The position numbers and the translations under genes were made by a program. A stretch of 64,000 nucleotides of DNA. It comes from Otis tarda. Its lineage: Eukaryota; Chordata; Aves; Otidiformes; Otididae. Location of the stretch: positions 213,169,553 to 213,233,552 of the forward strand of contig CM048552.1 of assembly GCA_026413225.1 (NCBI GenBank). The letters run 5' to 3'. Shown piece by piece: positions 40,901 through 47,502 of this stretch; position 1 is the first letter of the stretch, and each line of letters starts with the position of its first letter. The notes beneath the pieces are model-generated. The model was not told where the DNA came from. It did no database searches and worked only from the letters and a program-made list of their open reading frames with translations.

Positions 40901-43548
40901 GAGAGTACTGAGGAGAAATAATCTCAGAGCTGCTTTTGGCCTCCTTTGCTCCCCAACTGTTTCTACAAAGCTACCAGCCATTTGAACTAAGAAAAATCAG
41001 AGACCTACGAAATGTGGGTTAAAATAAAATAAACTGTCTCAGAAACAAGTAACCCCAGAGACAATCCTGACTGGTTTAAAGAGAAAAGTGTGCGGGAAGC
41101 AGTCAATGAAAGGGCTCCGGGGCTGGTTGGAGCAGGACCACAGGGCTGAGATGTAACAGGCTGCCCAGGATACCTGAGCCTTGTGATGGAGCACTCATTG
41201 CTCCAGCATTTGGATTTGTGTGAGGTGAGGGTAACAGAGAGAGAGAAAGGAGGGCAGAGAAGAGTATGTCTGCATCTGTATGACTGAGGTCTCAAGGCAA
41301 TCTGAGCTGCAGTAGTTCTCACCAAAGGGTATAGAGTGGACAAGTCGTAAAGATACTCTATCCGTGGGTTTGAGCCCTTCCCCCTATAACTGGGAACTAG
41401 AAGCTGCACTGTCTGATTAAAATTGAAGTCAGCGACTTGTGTTTCCACTGCTCAGAAAAAATAATTGTAACACACCATATTCAGAAAAGAGAAGGCAAAT
41501 TCCTTAACTGTCCTGGGATCTGGCCTGCAGGACCTTAAAGATTTTCCCCTGATGGCTTGGGAAACAAGATAGTGGGAAGAGAGGACCTTGGAAAAATAAC
41601 AGCTGACTTCAGACAGAGGGATGCGCTGAGATGTTGGAGGATGGATCAGCCCTCCCAGTTGCTCAGATGATAGTGAGCTCAGGAGATGTGTCAGTGCCGT
41701 TTGTACTGGATCTTTCTTGACAGAACAAAGTGTAATGGTTTCAAAATAGAGGGAGGTAGATTCAGATTAGACACTAGGAAAAATTTTTTACCATGAGGGT
41801 GGTAGAACACTGGCCCAGGTTGCCCAGAGAGGTGGTGGATGCCCCATCCCTGGAAACGTTCAAGGCCAGGTTGGCCGGGGCTGTGAGCAACCTGATGTGG
41901 TTGGAGATGTCCCTGCTCCTTGCAGAGGGGTTGGACTGGATGGGTTTCGAAGGTCTCTTCCAACCCAAACCATTCTGTGATTCTATGATTCTTGTTATTT
42001 TGCCATGGATGAAAGTCAAGTCATTATCAAACAGTTAATACTTGTGTGAGCAGTGTTTGGAGGTGTAGCTCAGGCAATCTGATACTGTGATTGATCCTCA
42101 AATACCCTGGTCAGGTCTTCACCTTCTGAGGGTCACCTCCTCCACTCCCCTGTGGATGAAGTCCTTCTGGGTGGACTCAAAGATCAAGGCCCTCACGCTT
42201 ACCCACGTGTGGCTGAATTTTCCTACTGCTTGCATAAAGGGGCTAAAGACAAAGCATTCCTCTTCCCACTCCAACTGGTAGGATTTAATCTTATTAAAAT
42301 TTATCTACCTCTAGCATAAACACCTCCATCTGAGCTGGTCATCTTACACAACTTTCAGAGTCAATGCAGAGAAATGAGCACTTCTAGGTGTAGCTCTTCT
42401 GCCGCACAGAGAACATCTATTTTGGGATAAACCCCTGCTGTGGTCCAGCAGTGCCTGGCTCAGAATACAGCCCAAGATATTTGGCTCAGGTGGAGACATC
42501 TCTGTTGCAGATAGCTAAATTGCAGGGAGATTAATCCCGTCTGAGTTGTAGATTCCCAGAAGAAGCCATTCCTCATTCAGCTCATCACAATGATATTGTC
42601 CTGGCTTCCCTGTCCTTGGGACCCAGCCCTAAAGGCTCTGGCACTTATGGGAGGGTTTATAACCAGGGATCAATATTTTCTATAAATTTTAAAGATGCTC
42701 CCAGAGCTGAGGATTTAGGCAAGGCATGGAAGGACAGCTTGGTTAGGTATTGCCATTTGTAGGATAGAGTTGGCAAAAGAGCTGAAACTTGACTCCAATC
42801 TCCCTCGGGAAAGGCTGTAAAATTTGTGCTAAGCTTTCAGGGAAAACTATCTGTCTCTAGGGACAGTTAAATAGGATTTCCATTTGGAAATGTGCCCATA
42901 GCTTTGAGAGCTGAGAGTTTCTGAAAGCAACATCCCTGGAAGACCAAAAGGCACTGAGATGGGAGCTGAACTAAGCAAAGGCAAGATCTTCACACCAGTT
43001 TTGTTCTTCTCTGCCCTTTGATGAATGAGGGGGAGGATTGGAGGAATAACGGAATAATTCTCCCAGGATTCATTTTATCTAATAGATTCAGGATAGAGCC
43101 ATGATAGATATCTAATTTGTGCTCATCGATCAACGAAGTCATTCATCTTGTCCTGAGAAAAGTGTCTAAGATGTGCCAGGAGCCCTCTCAAAGTGCCTGG
43201 CTATGCAGATTACAAAAGATGCCTGTTCCAGAGCAGACACCTGACTTCAGGACACTTAAATTAGCTAACCTCACCCTTTGCAATAAGTTGACCTGAAGCG
43301 ATACAAGAGGGGAATAAATCAAATTGGAACCAGGCCCAATATTTGTTTTCCTTTTTCACACCAGAAGACGCTTACCTTTCACTCGGTCTCCGTTACGGTC
43401 TGTTCTTTATTGCAGATGAAACTGAACTGGTTCTTTCTCTAATGGCCTACATGTTCACTGCAGGTGTAGAGCTCATGGGTTACCCTCGGAAGAAATTGCA
43501 GAGTTCAAAAGGAGGAAAGCTGAAAAACTCCTTGGCAAAAGGGCCTAG
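1256..43548 (+). CDS. GUCY2D: Sensory membrane guanylate cyclase, GC-D-like (18 coding exons)
   Basis: This receptor guanylate cyclase converts GTP to cGMP in sensory cell membranes. Joined exons give an uninterrupted 1107-residue protein, the usual length of GC-D, GC-E and GC-F. The order is: long N-terminus with hydrophobic core near residues 34-48 and likely cleavage after C53; receptor domain about 54-467; membrane segment 468-490; kinase-homology domain about 500-809; coiled-coil linker about 825-860; cyclase about 865-1055; basic tail to 1107. Cyclase residues are intact: metal-binding D890 and D934, guanine-recognising E930 and C1002, and N1009 and R1013. The kinase-homology domain is a pseudokinase, with R671 where a kinase has its catalytic Asp. 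Paralogue-diagnostic stretches (exons 1, 3, 7, 8, 10, 13) resemble olfactory GC-D more than RetGC1 or RetGC2. The symbol follows rodent usage, where Gucy2d is GC-D; human GUCY2D is RetGC1. The family is certain, the subtype less so. Confidence 0.95.
2184..3379 (-). mobile_element. Solo LTR of an avian endogenous retrovirus
   Basis: On the minus strand the element begins TGTGCTGG and ends CTACAACA, fitting the TG...CA rule for LTR ends. A poly(A) signal in the same orientation lies at 2364-2369, about 180 bases before the 3' end. GC-rich imperfect tandem repeats built on GGGCTGCAGGG occupy about 2745-2905. The same family recurs on the plus strand at 63651-64000, starting with TGTGCTG, which fixes the boundary. 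No gag, pol or env sequence flanks it, so it is a solo LTR. I could not find a clear target-site duplication. The start of the repeat on the 2184 side is less certain. Confidence 0.75.
2745..2905. repeat. Imperfect tandem repeats inside the LTR
   Basis: Units containing GGGCTGCAGGGGGATCTCTG and CCTCCATGGG recur about four to five times with changes in spacing. They lie in the part of the LTR that would correspond to U3 in minus-strand orientation. They account for the apparent proline- and glycine-rich ORFs here. Confidence 0.75.
4712..4812 (-). repeat. CR1 LINE 3' end fragment
   Basis: The fragment starts with three copies of an AGAATCAT-type octamer, then the GGTTGGAAGGGACCTTCAAA block and a CCCCCTGCAAGGAGCAGGGA block. 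It is the reverse complement of the CR1 terminus. It lies in intron 1, about 140 bases before exon 2. Confidence 0.9.
4951..5252 (+). CDS. GUCY2D: Coding exon 2: receptor domain
   Basis: This exon encodes residues 247-347. The acceptor is tgtgtttcag and the first two bases complete an Ile codon, giving [16 protein letters not shown], a hallmark of sensory cyclases. [13 protein letters not shown] and YDAVLTIT follow, with a possible N-glycosylation site at N295. The donor is gtaaat at 5253, phase 0. Confidence 0.96.
5253..6837 (+). other. GUCY2D: Intron 2
   Basis: This 1585-base intron is bounded by gtaaat and gtatttttag. It holds a run of about 17 A near 5788-5804. I saw no transposable element or conserved coding sequence. 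Confidence 0.8.
6838..7192 (+). CDS. GUCY2D: Coding exon 3: membrane-proximal receptor domain
   Basis: This exon encodes residues 348-465 plus one base. It opens with [34 protein letters not shown] follows, close to the corresponding GC-D segment, and then [10 protein letters not shown], the conserved juxtamembrane cysteine motif. A possible N-glycosylation site lies at N387. The donor is gtaagc at 7193, phase 1, with a run of about 17 A starting roughly ten bases into the intron. Confidence 0.96.
8395..8477 (+). repeat. CR1 LINE 3' end fragment
   Basis: GGTTGGACTAGATGATCTTA is followed by CCATCCAAC and a terminal tract of GATTCTATGATTCTATG repeats, the diagnostic CR1 3' end on the plus strand. 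Confidence 0.9.
9226..9524 (+). repeat. CR1 LINE 3' fragment
   Basis: About 300 bases of CR1 3' sequence start near AGCAGGGCCTGTTGCAATAG. They run through the end of the reverse-transcriptase ORF (GAGGGTGGTGGAACACTGGC) and finish in ATTCTATGATTCTATG. Similar copies lie at 41718-41992 and 58131-58363. Confidence 0.92.
10843..11027 (-). repeat. CR1 LINE 3' fragment, diverged
   Basis: GAATGGTTTGTGTTGGAAGG, CACTAGATCAGGTTGCTCAA and GATGGGACATCCACAGTGTC match the reverse complement of CR1 3' sequence, with substitutions and a small internal deletion. Confidence 0.85.
11942..12026 (+). CDS. GUCY2D: Coding exon 4: transmembrane segment
   Basis: This exon encodes residues 466-493 plus two bases. 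After IEPT comes a hydrophobic run of about 23 residues ([20 protein letters not shown]), followed by Arg, the stop-transfer charge. The acceptor is ctctttgcacag with a pyrimidine tract, and the donor is gtgaga at 12027, phase 2. It is the single membrane-spanning helix of the receptor. Confidence 0.94.
12027..14724 (+). other. GUCY2D: Intron 4
   Basis: This 2698-base intron is bounded by gtgaga and atctcccag. I found no recognisable transposable element and no conserved coding sequence in it. Confidence 0.75.
14725..14821 (+). CDS. GUCY2D: Coding exon 5: juxtamembrane to kinase-homology domain
   Basis: This exon encodes residues 494-526. The first base completes an Arg codon. [19 protein letters not shown] is the conserved juxtamembrane motif of sensory guanylate cyclases. 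The donor is gtaaat at 14822, phase 0. Confidence 0.95.
14822..15602 (+). other. GUCY2D: Intron 5
   Basis: This 781-base intron runs from gtaaat to tgccttccag. Nothing else was recognised in it. Confidence 0.8.
15603..15737 (+). CDS. GUCY2D: Coding exon 6: N-lobe of kinase-homology domain
   Basis: This exon encodes residues 527-571. It is a Ser- and Thr-rich linker containing [11 protein letters not shown], a potentially phosphorylated stretch, and ends in TSNVALYE, the start of the pseudokinase N-lobe. The donor is gtaggt at 15738, phase 0. Confidence 0.94.
15738..16590 (+). other. GUCY2D: Intron 6 with foldback repeat
   Basis: This 853-base intron is bounded by gtaggt and ttgtggacag. It contains the inverted and direct repeat cluster at 15997-16097. 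Confidence 0.85.
15997..16097. repeat. Foldback with duplicated spacer
   Basis: Two 25-base arms, 15997-16021 and 16051-16075, are reverse complements with one mismatch and are separated by a 29-base spacer. An 18-base part of the spacer (16032-16049) is repeated exactly at 16080-16097 in direct orientation. The arrangement is arm, spacer, inverted arm, spacer copy. Confidence 0.9.
16591..16671 (+). CDS. GUCY2D: Coding exon 7: kinase-homology N-lobe
   Basis: This exon encodes residues 572-598. [10 protein letters not shown] carries the ATP-lysine-like position (K578 or K579). The following [18 protein letters not shown] resembles GC-D in this region and differs clearly from RetGC2. This makes it one of the best paralogue markers in the gene. 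The donor is gtagga at 16672, phase 0. Confidence 0.95.
16672..17695 (+). other. GUCY2D: Intron 7
   Basis: This 1024-base intron runs from gtagga to cctgtttcag. No transposable element or conserved sequence was recognised. Confidence 0.8.
17696..17872 (+). CDS. GUCY2D: Coding exon 8: kinase-homology domain
   Basis: This exon encodes residues 599-657. [16 protein letters not shown] corresponds to the alpha-C and beta-4 region. [19 protein letters not shown] is the hinge, and [14 protein letters not shown] is the strongly conserved alpha-E region. The donor is gtaaat at 17873, phase 0. Confidence 0.96.
17873..18798 (+). other. GUCY2D: Intron 8
   Basis: This 926-base intron runs from gtaaat to gtttcttag. 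No recognisable element was seen. Confidence 0.8.
18799..18955 (+). CDS. GUCY2D: Coding exon 9: pseudo-catalytic loop
   Basis: This exon encodes residues 658-709 plus one base. [20 protein letters not shown] gives the degenerate catalytic loop, with Arg (R671) where active kinases have Asp. DYG at 689-691 replaces DFG. The segment is therefore a regulatory pseudokinase, as in all receptor guanylate cyclases. The donor is gtaggt at 18956, phase 1. Confidence 0.96.
18956..20412 (+). other. GUCY2D: Intron 9 with CR1 tail
   Basis: This 1457-base intron contains a plus-strand CR1 tail at 20033-20139. Its acceptor is attttttag. Confidence 0.85.
20033..20139 (+). repeat. CR1 LINE 3' end fragment
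   Basis: GATGTCCCTGCTCCTTGCTG, GGTTGGACTAGATGACTTTT and terminal TTCTATGATTCTATGA mark the end of a plus-strand CR1. Confidence 0.88.
20413..20562 (+). CDS. GUCY2D: Coding exon 10: kinase-homology C-lobe
   Basis: This exon encodes residues 710-759 plus one base. [13 protein letters not shown] is the conserved APE-like region. [17 protein letters not shown] and RGPPYC follow. TFKGD, IILQEV and PPYC agree with GC-D. The donor is gtaggc at 20563, phase 1. Confidence 0.96.
20563..22632 (+). other. GUCY2D: Intron 10
   Basis: This 2070-base intron is bounded by gtaggc and tctgccacag. It has a short poly(A) run near 21902-21914. No transposable element was recognised. Confidence 0.8.
22633..22781 (+). 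CDS. GUCY2D: Coding exon 11: end of kinase-homology domain
   Basis: This exon encodes residues 760-809. [15 protein letters not shown] and [20 protein letters not shown] are conserved C-lobe motifs, including the Trp and Arg of the kinase subdomain XI. The donor at 22782 is gttggt, a weak match to the consensus. It is required by phase and by the join to the next exon. Confidence 0.93.
22782..23622 (+). other. GUCY2D: Intron 11 with CR1 tail
   Basis: This 841-base intron starts with the weak donor gttggt and ends in tgattttccag. A plus-strand CR1 tail lies at 22976-23067. Confidence 0.85.
22976..23067 (+). repeat. CR1 LINE 3' end fragment
   Basis: CAGCTCCTTGCAGGGGAATT, GGACTAGATGACCTGTAAAG and terminal GATTCTATGGTTCTATG identify a plus-strand CR1 3' end. 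Confidence 0.88.
23623..23786 (+). CDS. GUCY2D: Coding exon 12: coiled-coil linker
   Basis: This exon encodes residues 810-863 plus two bases. [20 protein letters not shown] leads into the charged heptad stretch [20 protein letters not shown], the dimerisation helix between kinase-homology and cyclase domains. R843 occupies the position of human RetGC1 R838, known for dominant cone-rod dystrophy substitutions. The donor is gtaagt at 23787, phase 2. Confidence 0.96.
24074..24266 (+). CDS. GUCY2D: Coding exon 13: cyclase domain, first metal-binding Asp
   Basis: This exon encodes residues 864-928. [18 protein letters not shown] precedes [11 protein letters not shown], which holds metal-binding D890. 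[16 protein letters not shown] follows. [20 protein letters not shown] and FDAVL agree with GC-D. The donor is gtgagg at 24267, phase 0. Confidence 0.97.
24394..24568 (+). CDS. GUCY2D: Coding exon 14: cyclase domain, second metal-binding Asp
   Basis: This exon encodes residues 929-986 plus one base. [19 protein letters not shown] contains guanine-recognising E930 and metal-binding D934. [14 protein letters not shown] and RIRIGLHTG follow. The donor is gtaggc at 24569, phase 1. The ORF continues past the donor to 24891, but that extension is intronic. Confidence 0.97.
26533..26704 (+). repeat. CR1 LINE 3' fragment
   Basis: The fragment reads CAAAGAGGTGGTGGATGCCC, then GGGGTTGGATTGGATGGCCT, and ends in TTATTCCATGATTT, a mutated form of the octamer tail. 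Confidence 0.88.
27159..28891 (-). mobile_element. CR1 LINE, 5'-truncated, decayed reverse transcriptase
   Basis: The minus strand encodes about 540 residues of CR1 ORF2 in two overlapping frames (28251-28874, then 27244-28290). Reverse-transcriptase motifs include [44 protein letters not shown] and the FADD catalytic box. The C-terminal region ends near 27244, and the 3' untranslated end with GATTCTATG lies at 27159-27175. Near 28285-28292 the frame breaks within the first catalytic motif, apparently by a deletion of about 10 bases. The endonuclease domain is absent because the element is truncated near 28891. It is not autonomous. It lies antisense within intron 14. Confidence 0.95.
30209..30240. 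repeat. (ATT)n microsatellite
   Basis: ATTATTATTATCATCATT continues into further ATT units, an imperfect trinucleotide repeat in intron 14. Confidence 0.85.
31306..31404 (+). CDS. GUCY2D: Coding exon 15: cyclase active-site core
   Basis: This exon encodes residues 987-1019 plus one base. [19 protein letters not shown] and [13 protein letters not shown] form the most conserved cyclase block. They contain C1002 (guanine recognition), N1009 and R1013 (transition-state contacts). The donor is gtgagt at 31405, phase 1. Confidence 0.98.
31405..33736 (+). other. GUCY2D: Intron 15
   Basis: This 2332-base intron is bounded by gtgagt and cattcgcag. It contains an AT-rich cluster of homeodomain-like TAAT motifs at 32582-32632. 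No transposable element was recognised. Confidence 0.8.
32582..32632. promoter_or_regulatory. Cluster of TAAT-type homeodomain motifs (candidate)
   Basis: Within about 50 bases there are TTAATTAG, CTAATTAAG, CAATTAGG, GGCTAATCC and TTAATTAAGG. TAATCC at 32615-32620 is the OTX/CRX type core, and TAATTA is the core used by many paired and LIM homeodomain factors. Such AT-rich clusters also arise by chance, so this is only a candidate. Confidence 0.25.
33737..33831 (+). CDS. GUCY2D: Coding exon 16: cyclase domain C-terminal part
   Basis: This exon encodes residues 1020-1051. The first two bases complete Pro, giving [29 protein letters not shown] follows. The donor is gtaaga at 33832, phase 0. 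Confidence 0.96.
33832..34859 (+). other. GUCY2D: Intron 16
   Basis: This 1028-base intron is bounded by gtaaga and tttatttcag. No element was recognised. Confidence 0.8.
34860..34945 (+). CDS. GUCY2D: Coding exon 17: end of cyclase domain
   Basis: This exon encodes residues 1052-1079 plus two bases. [16 protein letters not shown] closes the cyclase domain, and [12 protein letters not shown] begins the tail. The donor is gtaagt at 34946, phase 2. Confidence 0.96.
37128..37170. repeat. Short direct duplication
   Basis: The 19-base string ACACATTCCTCATCACTTC occurs at 37128-37146 and again at 37152-37170, a recent local duplication with a 24-base period. Confidence 0.85.
39650..39675. repeat. 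TGCTGT/TGTTGC microsatellite
   Basis: TGCTGTTGCTGTTGTTGCTG is a short imperfect trinucleotide run in intron 17. Confidence 0.8.
40455..40484. repeat. Three tandem 10-base units
   Basis: GATGTGCCCA is repeated exactly three times in a row. Confidence 0.9.
41718..41992 (+). repeat. CR1 LINE 3' fragment
   Basis: The block begins at GTAATGGTTTCAAAATAGAG, continues with GAGGGTGGTAGAACACTGGC, and ends in GTGATTCTATGATTCT. It is close to the copies at 9226-9524 and 58131-58363. Confidence 0.92.
43464..43548 (+). CDS. GUCY2D: Coding exon 18: C-terminal tail and stop
   Basis: This exon encodes the last base of codon 1080 and residues to 1107, then TAG at 43546-43548. One base completes Gly, giving [14 protein letters not shown] and a basic end [13 protein letters not shown]. 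The spacing of HGL and of EIAEF-RRKAE matches the tails of retinal guanylate cyclases, which confirms the exon despite an 8.5 kb intron before it. The acceptor is gttcactgcag. Confidence 0.93.
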
Positions 43549-44054
43549 ATCTGAGGTAGTAGCTGTAGGACAGTCCCAATGTAGTAGCTCTGCTATTTAG
43601 TGTCTGCTTATGTGTTATTTGTCTGCACTTTGCTGGTTTTAGTCTCATGCCTTTTTTTTTTCCCCAAAAATATGTATTATTCTCTTAAAGTATCTCATTC
43701 AAAAGGTGCTCGGGACAGCAGCAAAGCTGTCTAGAGTTAGTAGTAGCCTTGTTGGGTGATTTCCTAGCAAATTCATGACCTGTTACCACATTCATTTCTG
43801 GAAGACATCCAGTATTACTGTGTTTACCTGCAGTGTATTATCGATCCACTGGATGTCGATGTACACCATGCCAGGAAGAGCCCAGTCCATGGTAAACACA
43901 GAGATAAAGCTGGAGTTCAAGTCTAGAAGAATTCATGTCAACTATTCTTGCTTTCCTGTAATGCATATCTCCTGCCTAGTGTAATCCCATATCTCATGAC
44001 ATGAAACAGGATGCAGCTCTGTTATTCATCACTATGGCACCTACTGGTACGGGA

Positions 44055-44060
44055 AATAAA
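44055..44060 (+). terminator. GUCY2D: Candidate poly(A) signal
   Basis: This is the first canonical AATAAA after the stop codon, about 510 bases downstream. The downstream sequence is moderately G/T-rich. Use of this site rather than the AATAAA at 45156 is not decided by sequence alone. Confidence 0.35.
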
Positions 44061-45155
44061 TGTGGATTTAGGAGGATTTGGTCAGAATGCAGAAGTTGCA
44101 TGGAGTATAACAGCACGAGTTGAGGTGCCTGGTACTACCAGAGCAAGGCTGGCGTATAAGCATGGACATCCACACACGTACATAGAGGGCCTGACATCCT
44201 GTGAAAATGTTGTATGATTGTTTTTTAAAATAATATCTCTGAAAGCAGCAATAATGCTTCTACTCAGTCTCTGAACTTTTACTTAATTTCCACTTTCTTA
44301 GAAAAATGCAGAGGTGGATGAAAGCCCAAAGTGCATAGATCTCGGCTGGTTACAGCCCCCTAAGACGCACCGTATCAAGCTGATAGATTACACTAAAGAC
44401 TAAAGCTCCATCCAATTTTCTCACAAGGATAAAACCCAGCAGAGCACTTTTGGCTGCGTTGCTCTTTCCCAACGACAAGTGTTAAAAATTCGGGGGGTGT
44501 TACTAGGCTGCTTTGTCTCCCTTAAGAGACTTTTAAATTTTTGTCTGAGGCTCTCCCTATTCTAGGAGCTGCATAGAAATACTTAATTTAAAAAAAAAAA
44601 AAAAGATTTAAATATGGGACATCTTGTGCTTAGACCTGCATAAGCACTGCCATATGTGAGCACTCACTGCTAAATATAAGCTCCAAGGCACCGAAGACCG
44701 CCCTGCTGATCTACACCTATGAGCACAAACTACTCACTCCTCCAAGACCAGAGACAAAGAAGATCTCTGACTTGGGTTTGCCGTGCTTGATAAAACTGCA
44801 CGTATACTGACACAAAAGCATTTAGCACATATGTCAGCCACAGACACAGACTTCTGCACTGCAGCAAGGCTGATTAGCAGCACGTTATAGAGAACAGAAG
44901 GTTCTTGTTAGCCCACTTGGCTCATTTCACGGGAAATAGAAAAATCAATACGACTGGAATACCTGGAGCTTTTCAACAGTCCTAGTTCAATCCTTCTTGT
45001 GTGCATGAAGCTTTCAATGGAGACAATTATGTCCTCAACAGCCACTTATTCCCATCTGCCTGCTTGGTGGTTTAGTGATGTTTCTAGCTAATATATCTTA
45101 GACGTTTATGATGAAAAGGAATATGCCATCAGTGACCTTGTTTTTCCTTCATAGC

Positions 45156-45161
45156 AATAAA
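45156..45161 (+). terminator. GUCY2D: Candidate poly(A) signal
   Basis: The second AATAAA lies 1.6 kb after the stop, about 50 bases before the perfect hairpin at 45211-45246. It follows a T-rich stretch (TTTTTCCTTC). Confidence 0.35.
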
Positions 45162-45210
45162 GGAATGCTGTACAAGGATCTCAGATGTAGTGATCTATAG
45201 TCCATTCACC

Positions 45211-45246
45211 CAGTTTACAGTCCCATTAATCTGGGACTGTAAACTG
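45211..45246. repeat. Perfect 15-bp inverted repeat (hairpin)
   Basis: The arms at 45211-45225 (CAGTTTACAGTCCCA) and 45232-45246 are exact reverse complements, with the 6-base loop TTAATC. As RNA this would be a stable stem-loop. Confidence 0.95.
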
Positions 45247-46887
45247 TTAACAGTCTCACAGCGTCCTTTTTGCAATAAGATAGGGATCCCCGTCTCAGAG
45301 TGTTTACATATTTTAGAGTATTCACCTGGCCTAGAGTCTAGAAGAAGGCCAAGACTCTGCTCCTCGTGCTCAGGAAACGAGTGACTGTGGACTCTGTTGT
45401 CCTTGGTGGACACCCGTTTTCAAAGAGCAGTCATGGTTCTGGACCGATCTTGATAAGATGTTCAGCAAATCACGAGGAGCATCAAAGTGCACCTCCAGTT
45501 AGCTGAAGATAAACCTCTTGGCTCTGCCACTAGTGATCGTGATACTTTGTCCAGCGGTAGGATCTGTGATCATAACATGAACCTACTAACCCACTCGTGC
45601 AACTGAGATTCAGCCCAGAGCACCACAGTTGTCAGAGACACAAGGCTGGCAGATGAACCAGCAGCTGAAGGCCACATAGGATAAACCATGGCATCTCAAA
45701 TACTGCTAGACAGTATCCTCAAGCAGCCGAATCCCACCCCTAGCATCTTACAGTGCTTCTGACACGAGAGAAAGGGATTTCTCTCTTTCCTTCAAGGCCC
45801 AGCAGAGAACTGTCCCACAGAGAGGTCAATTACTCCCTGCGATCCCCAGACTGATCTCCCTCGTGCAAGTCAGTCAGAGTTCATGGCGGAGTTCAAAGGG
45901 GCGAGATTTCATCCCAAACGTGATTGGTAGCTGCCGTATTTATGGAGGGATCCACGGTGTATAAGTCTTAGTGTCACCTGTATTGCTCTTTGCTGACCTT
46001 TAGATATGTAAGCATACAGATAGTGTGTCGTGCATGGACAAAGGGCCACAATAATGGTGTGTACAATTTAAAACCGTATCTATATGTGTACACACAACAA
46101 CTTCTCAACTATTTATCTTTAATATCTTTAGAATCACAATGGTGCTATTGGTATGGGTTAGAATTTTGTTCTTTTTGGTTTACACCAGCTGGAATGATAT
46201 TTTCTTCTACTATACACAGTAAATTTTACTTCATATGATGCTTTATGTAGGACAGGACAGCTGCAGAGTTGAGATCTCCCTAAAGCCCTGCCGTTCATTC
46301 GGCTTCTAGCCTTCTACAAGTCCTTGATATTTGTTTTGTCTCCAAAACCCTCATTATGTTATAATAAATCTGCGCCTACTGGCAGATGGTAGAATCTGGG
46401 CAATGTGTGCACTTAGAGTGTCATAGTAAATTATCCTCTTCAGCTCCATCACATCAGTTTAGTAGCCTGGATCTAGATGTAGTCTCTCAGTTATCCCAGC
46501 TCTTAAGTCCTGGTACTCAGCAGAGCTTATTCTCTCAGGAACAGTGCCAGGCCAAGGCAGTGAAAACAAACCTGGATATGAGATGGATGTCAGGACTTTC
46601 TGGTTCTCTGCCCATCCCATCTCAGGCTTGGTGAGATCATGGTCAGATGGATCCAGAGCAGCCGGACCTTCAGTTTTCTCATTGGTGGTGATGAATGACC
46701 TCAAGCCCAGAGAAGCCCAGCTGATTACCAGGGAATGTCTGTTACTACCAGCTAGGGGATTTATGAGGCTTGTGATGCACAGTTAGGAAGGTTTTTCAAG
46801 AGCAGCTGAAGCCCTCTGATTGTCTGTATGTAAATGTAATTTATGTTTGTAAAGTGAATATCCTTGGATGAAAGGATATTCCTTTCT

Positions 46888-47502
46888 GGGCCCTTGTGGC
46901 CCAGAAGGCCAACTGCATCCTGGGCAGGTTGACGGAGAGGATTCTGCCCCTCTGCTCCGCTCTGGTGAGACCCCACCTGGAATACTGCATCCAGTTCTGG
47001 AGCCCCCACCATAAGAAGGACATGGACCAGTTGGAGAAGGTCCAGAGGAGGCCATGAAGATGGTGAGAGGGCTGGAGCACCTCACCTCTCCTGTGAGGCC
47101 AGGCTGAGAGAGCTTGGGCTGTTCAGCCTGGAGAAGAGGAGCCTCCAGGGAGACCTGAGAGCGGCCTTCCAGTACCCCAAGGGGGCCTACAAGAAAGATG
47201 GGGAGACGCTGTTCAGTAGGGCTTGTTGTGATAGGATGAGGGGCAATGGTTTTAAAATAGGGTGAGGTAGATTTAGATTACATATTAGGAAAAAAAATTT
47301 AAAATGAGGGTTGTAGAGCACTGGCCCAGGTTGCCCAGAGAGGTGGTAGATGCCCCATCCCTGGAAACGTTTAAGGCCGGGTTGAATGAGGCTCTGAACA
47401 ACCTGATGTGGTTGGAGATGTCCCTGCTCCTTGCAGGGGGCTTGGACTAGATGACCTTTGAAGGTCCCTTCCAATCCTAACCATTCTGTGATTGTATGAT
47501 TG
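46888..47502 (+). mobile_element. CR1 LINE fragment, about 600 bp
   Basis: The fragment starts in the reverse-transcriptase C-terminal region (GGCCCAGAAGGCCAACTGCA), with an internal deletion before GATTCTGCCCCTCTGCTCCG. It continues through GAGAAGGTCCAGAGGAGGCC and ends in GATTGTATGATTGT. Frame breaks are present. Confidence 0.93.

Larger units (their letters stand above)
34946..43463 (+). other. GUCY2D: Intron 17, 8.5 kb
   Basis: This is the longest intron, bounded by gtaagt and gttcactgcag. It contains a 19-base direct duplication at 37128-37170, a poly(T) run near 38541-38556, a TTGCTG-type repeat at 39650-39675, a 10-base tandem repeat at 40455-40484 and a CR1 fragment at 41718-41992. 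No further coding exon was recognised within it. Confidence 0.85.
43549..46887 (+). other. 3' flank and probable 3' untranslated region
   Basis: Sequence after the stop codon contains AATAAA at 44055-44060, 45156-45161 and 46363-46368. Any of these could end the transcript. A perfect hairpin lies at 45211-45246. A 33-codon ORF preceded by an AG at 44300-44301 is too short to call. No second gene was recognised. Confidence 0.6.

Noticed and set aside
44302-44403. 33-codon ORF after an AG, ending in TAA
   Set aside because: It is short enough to be chance, has no recognisable motif, and lies after the cyclase stop codon, so it is probably 3' untranslated or intergenic.
46888-47085. ORFs on the minus strand across this block
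   Set aside because: They are antisense readings of a CR1 fragment.
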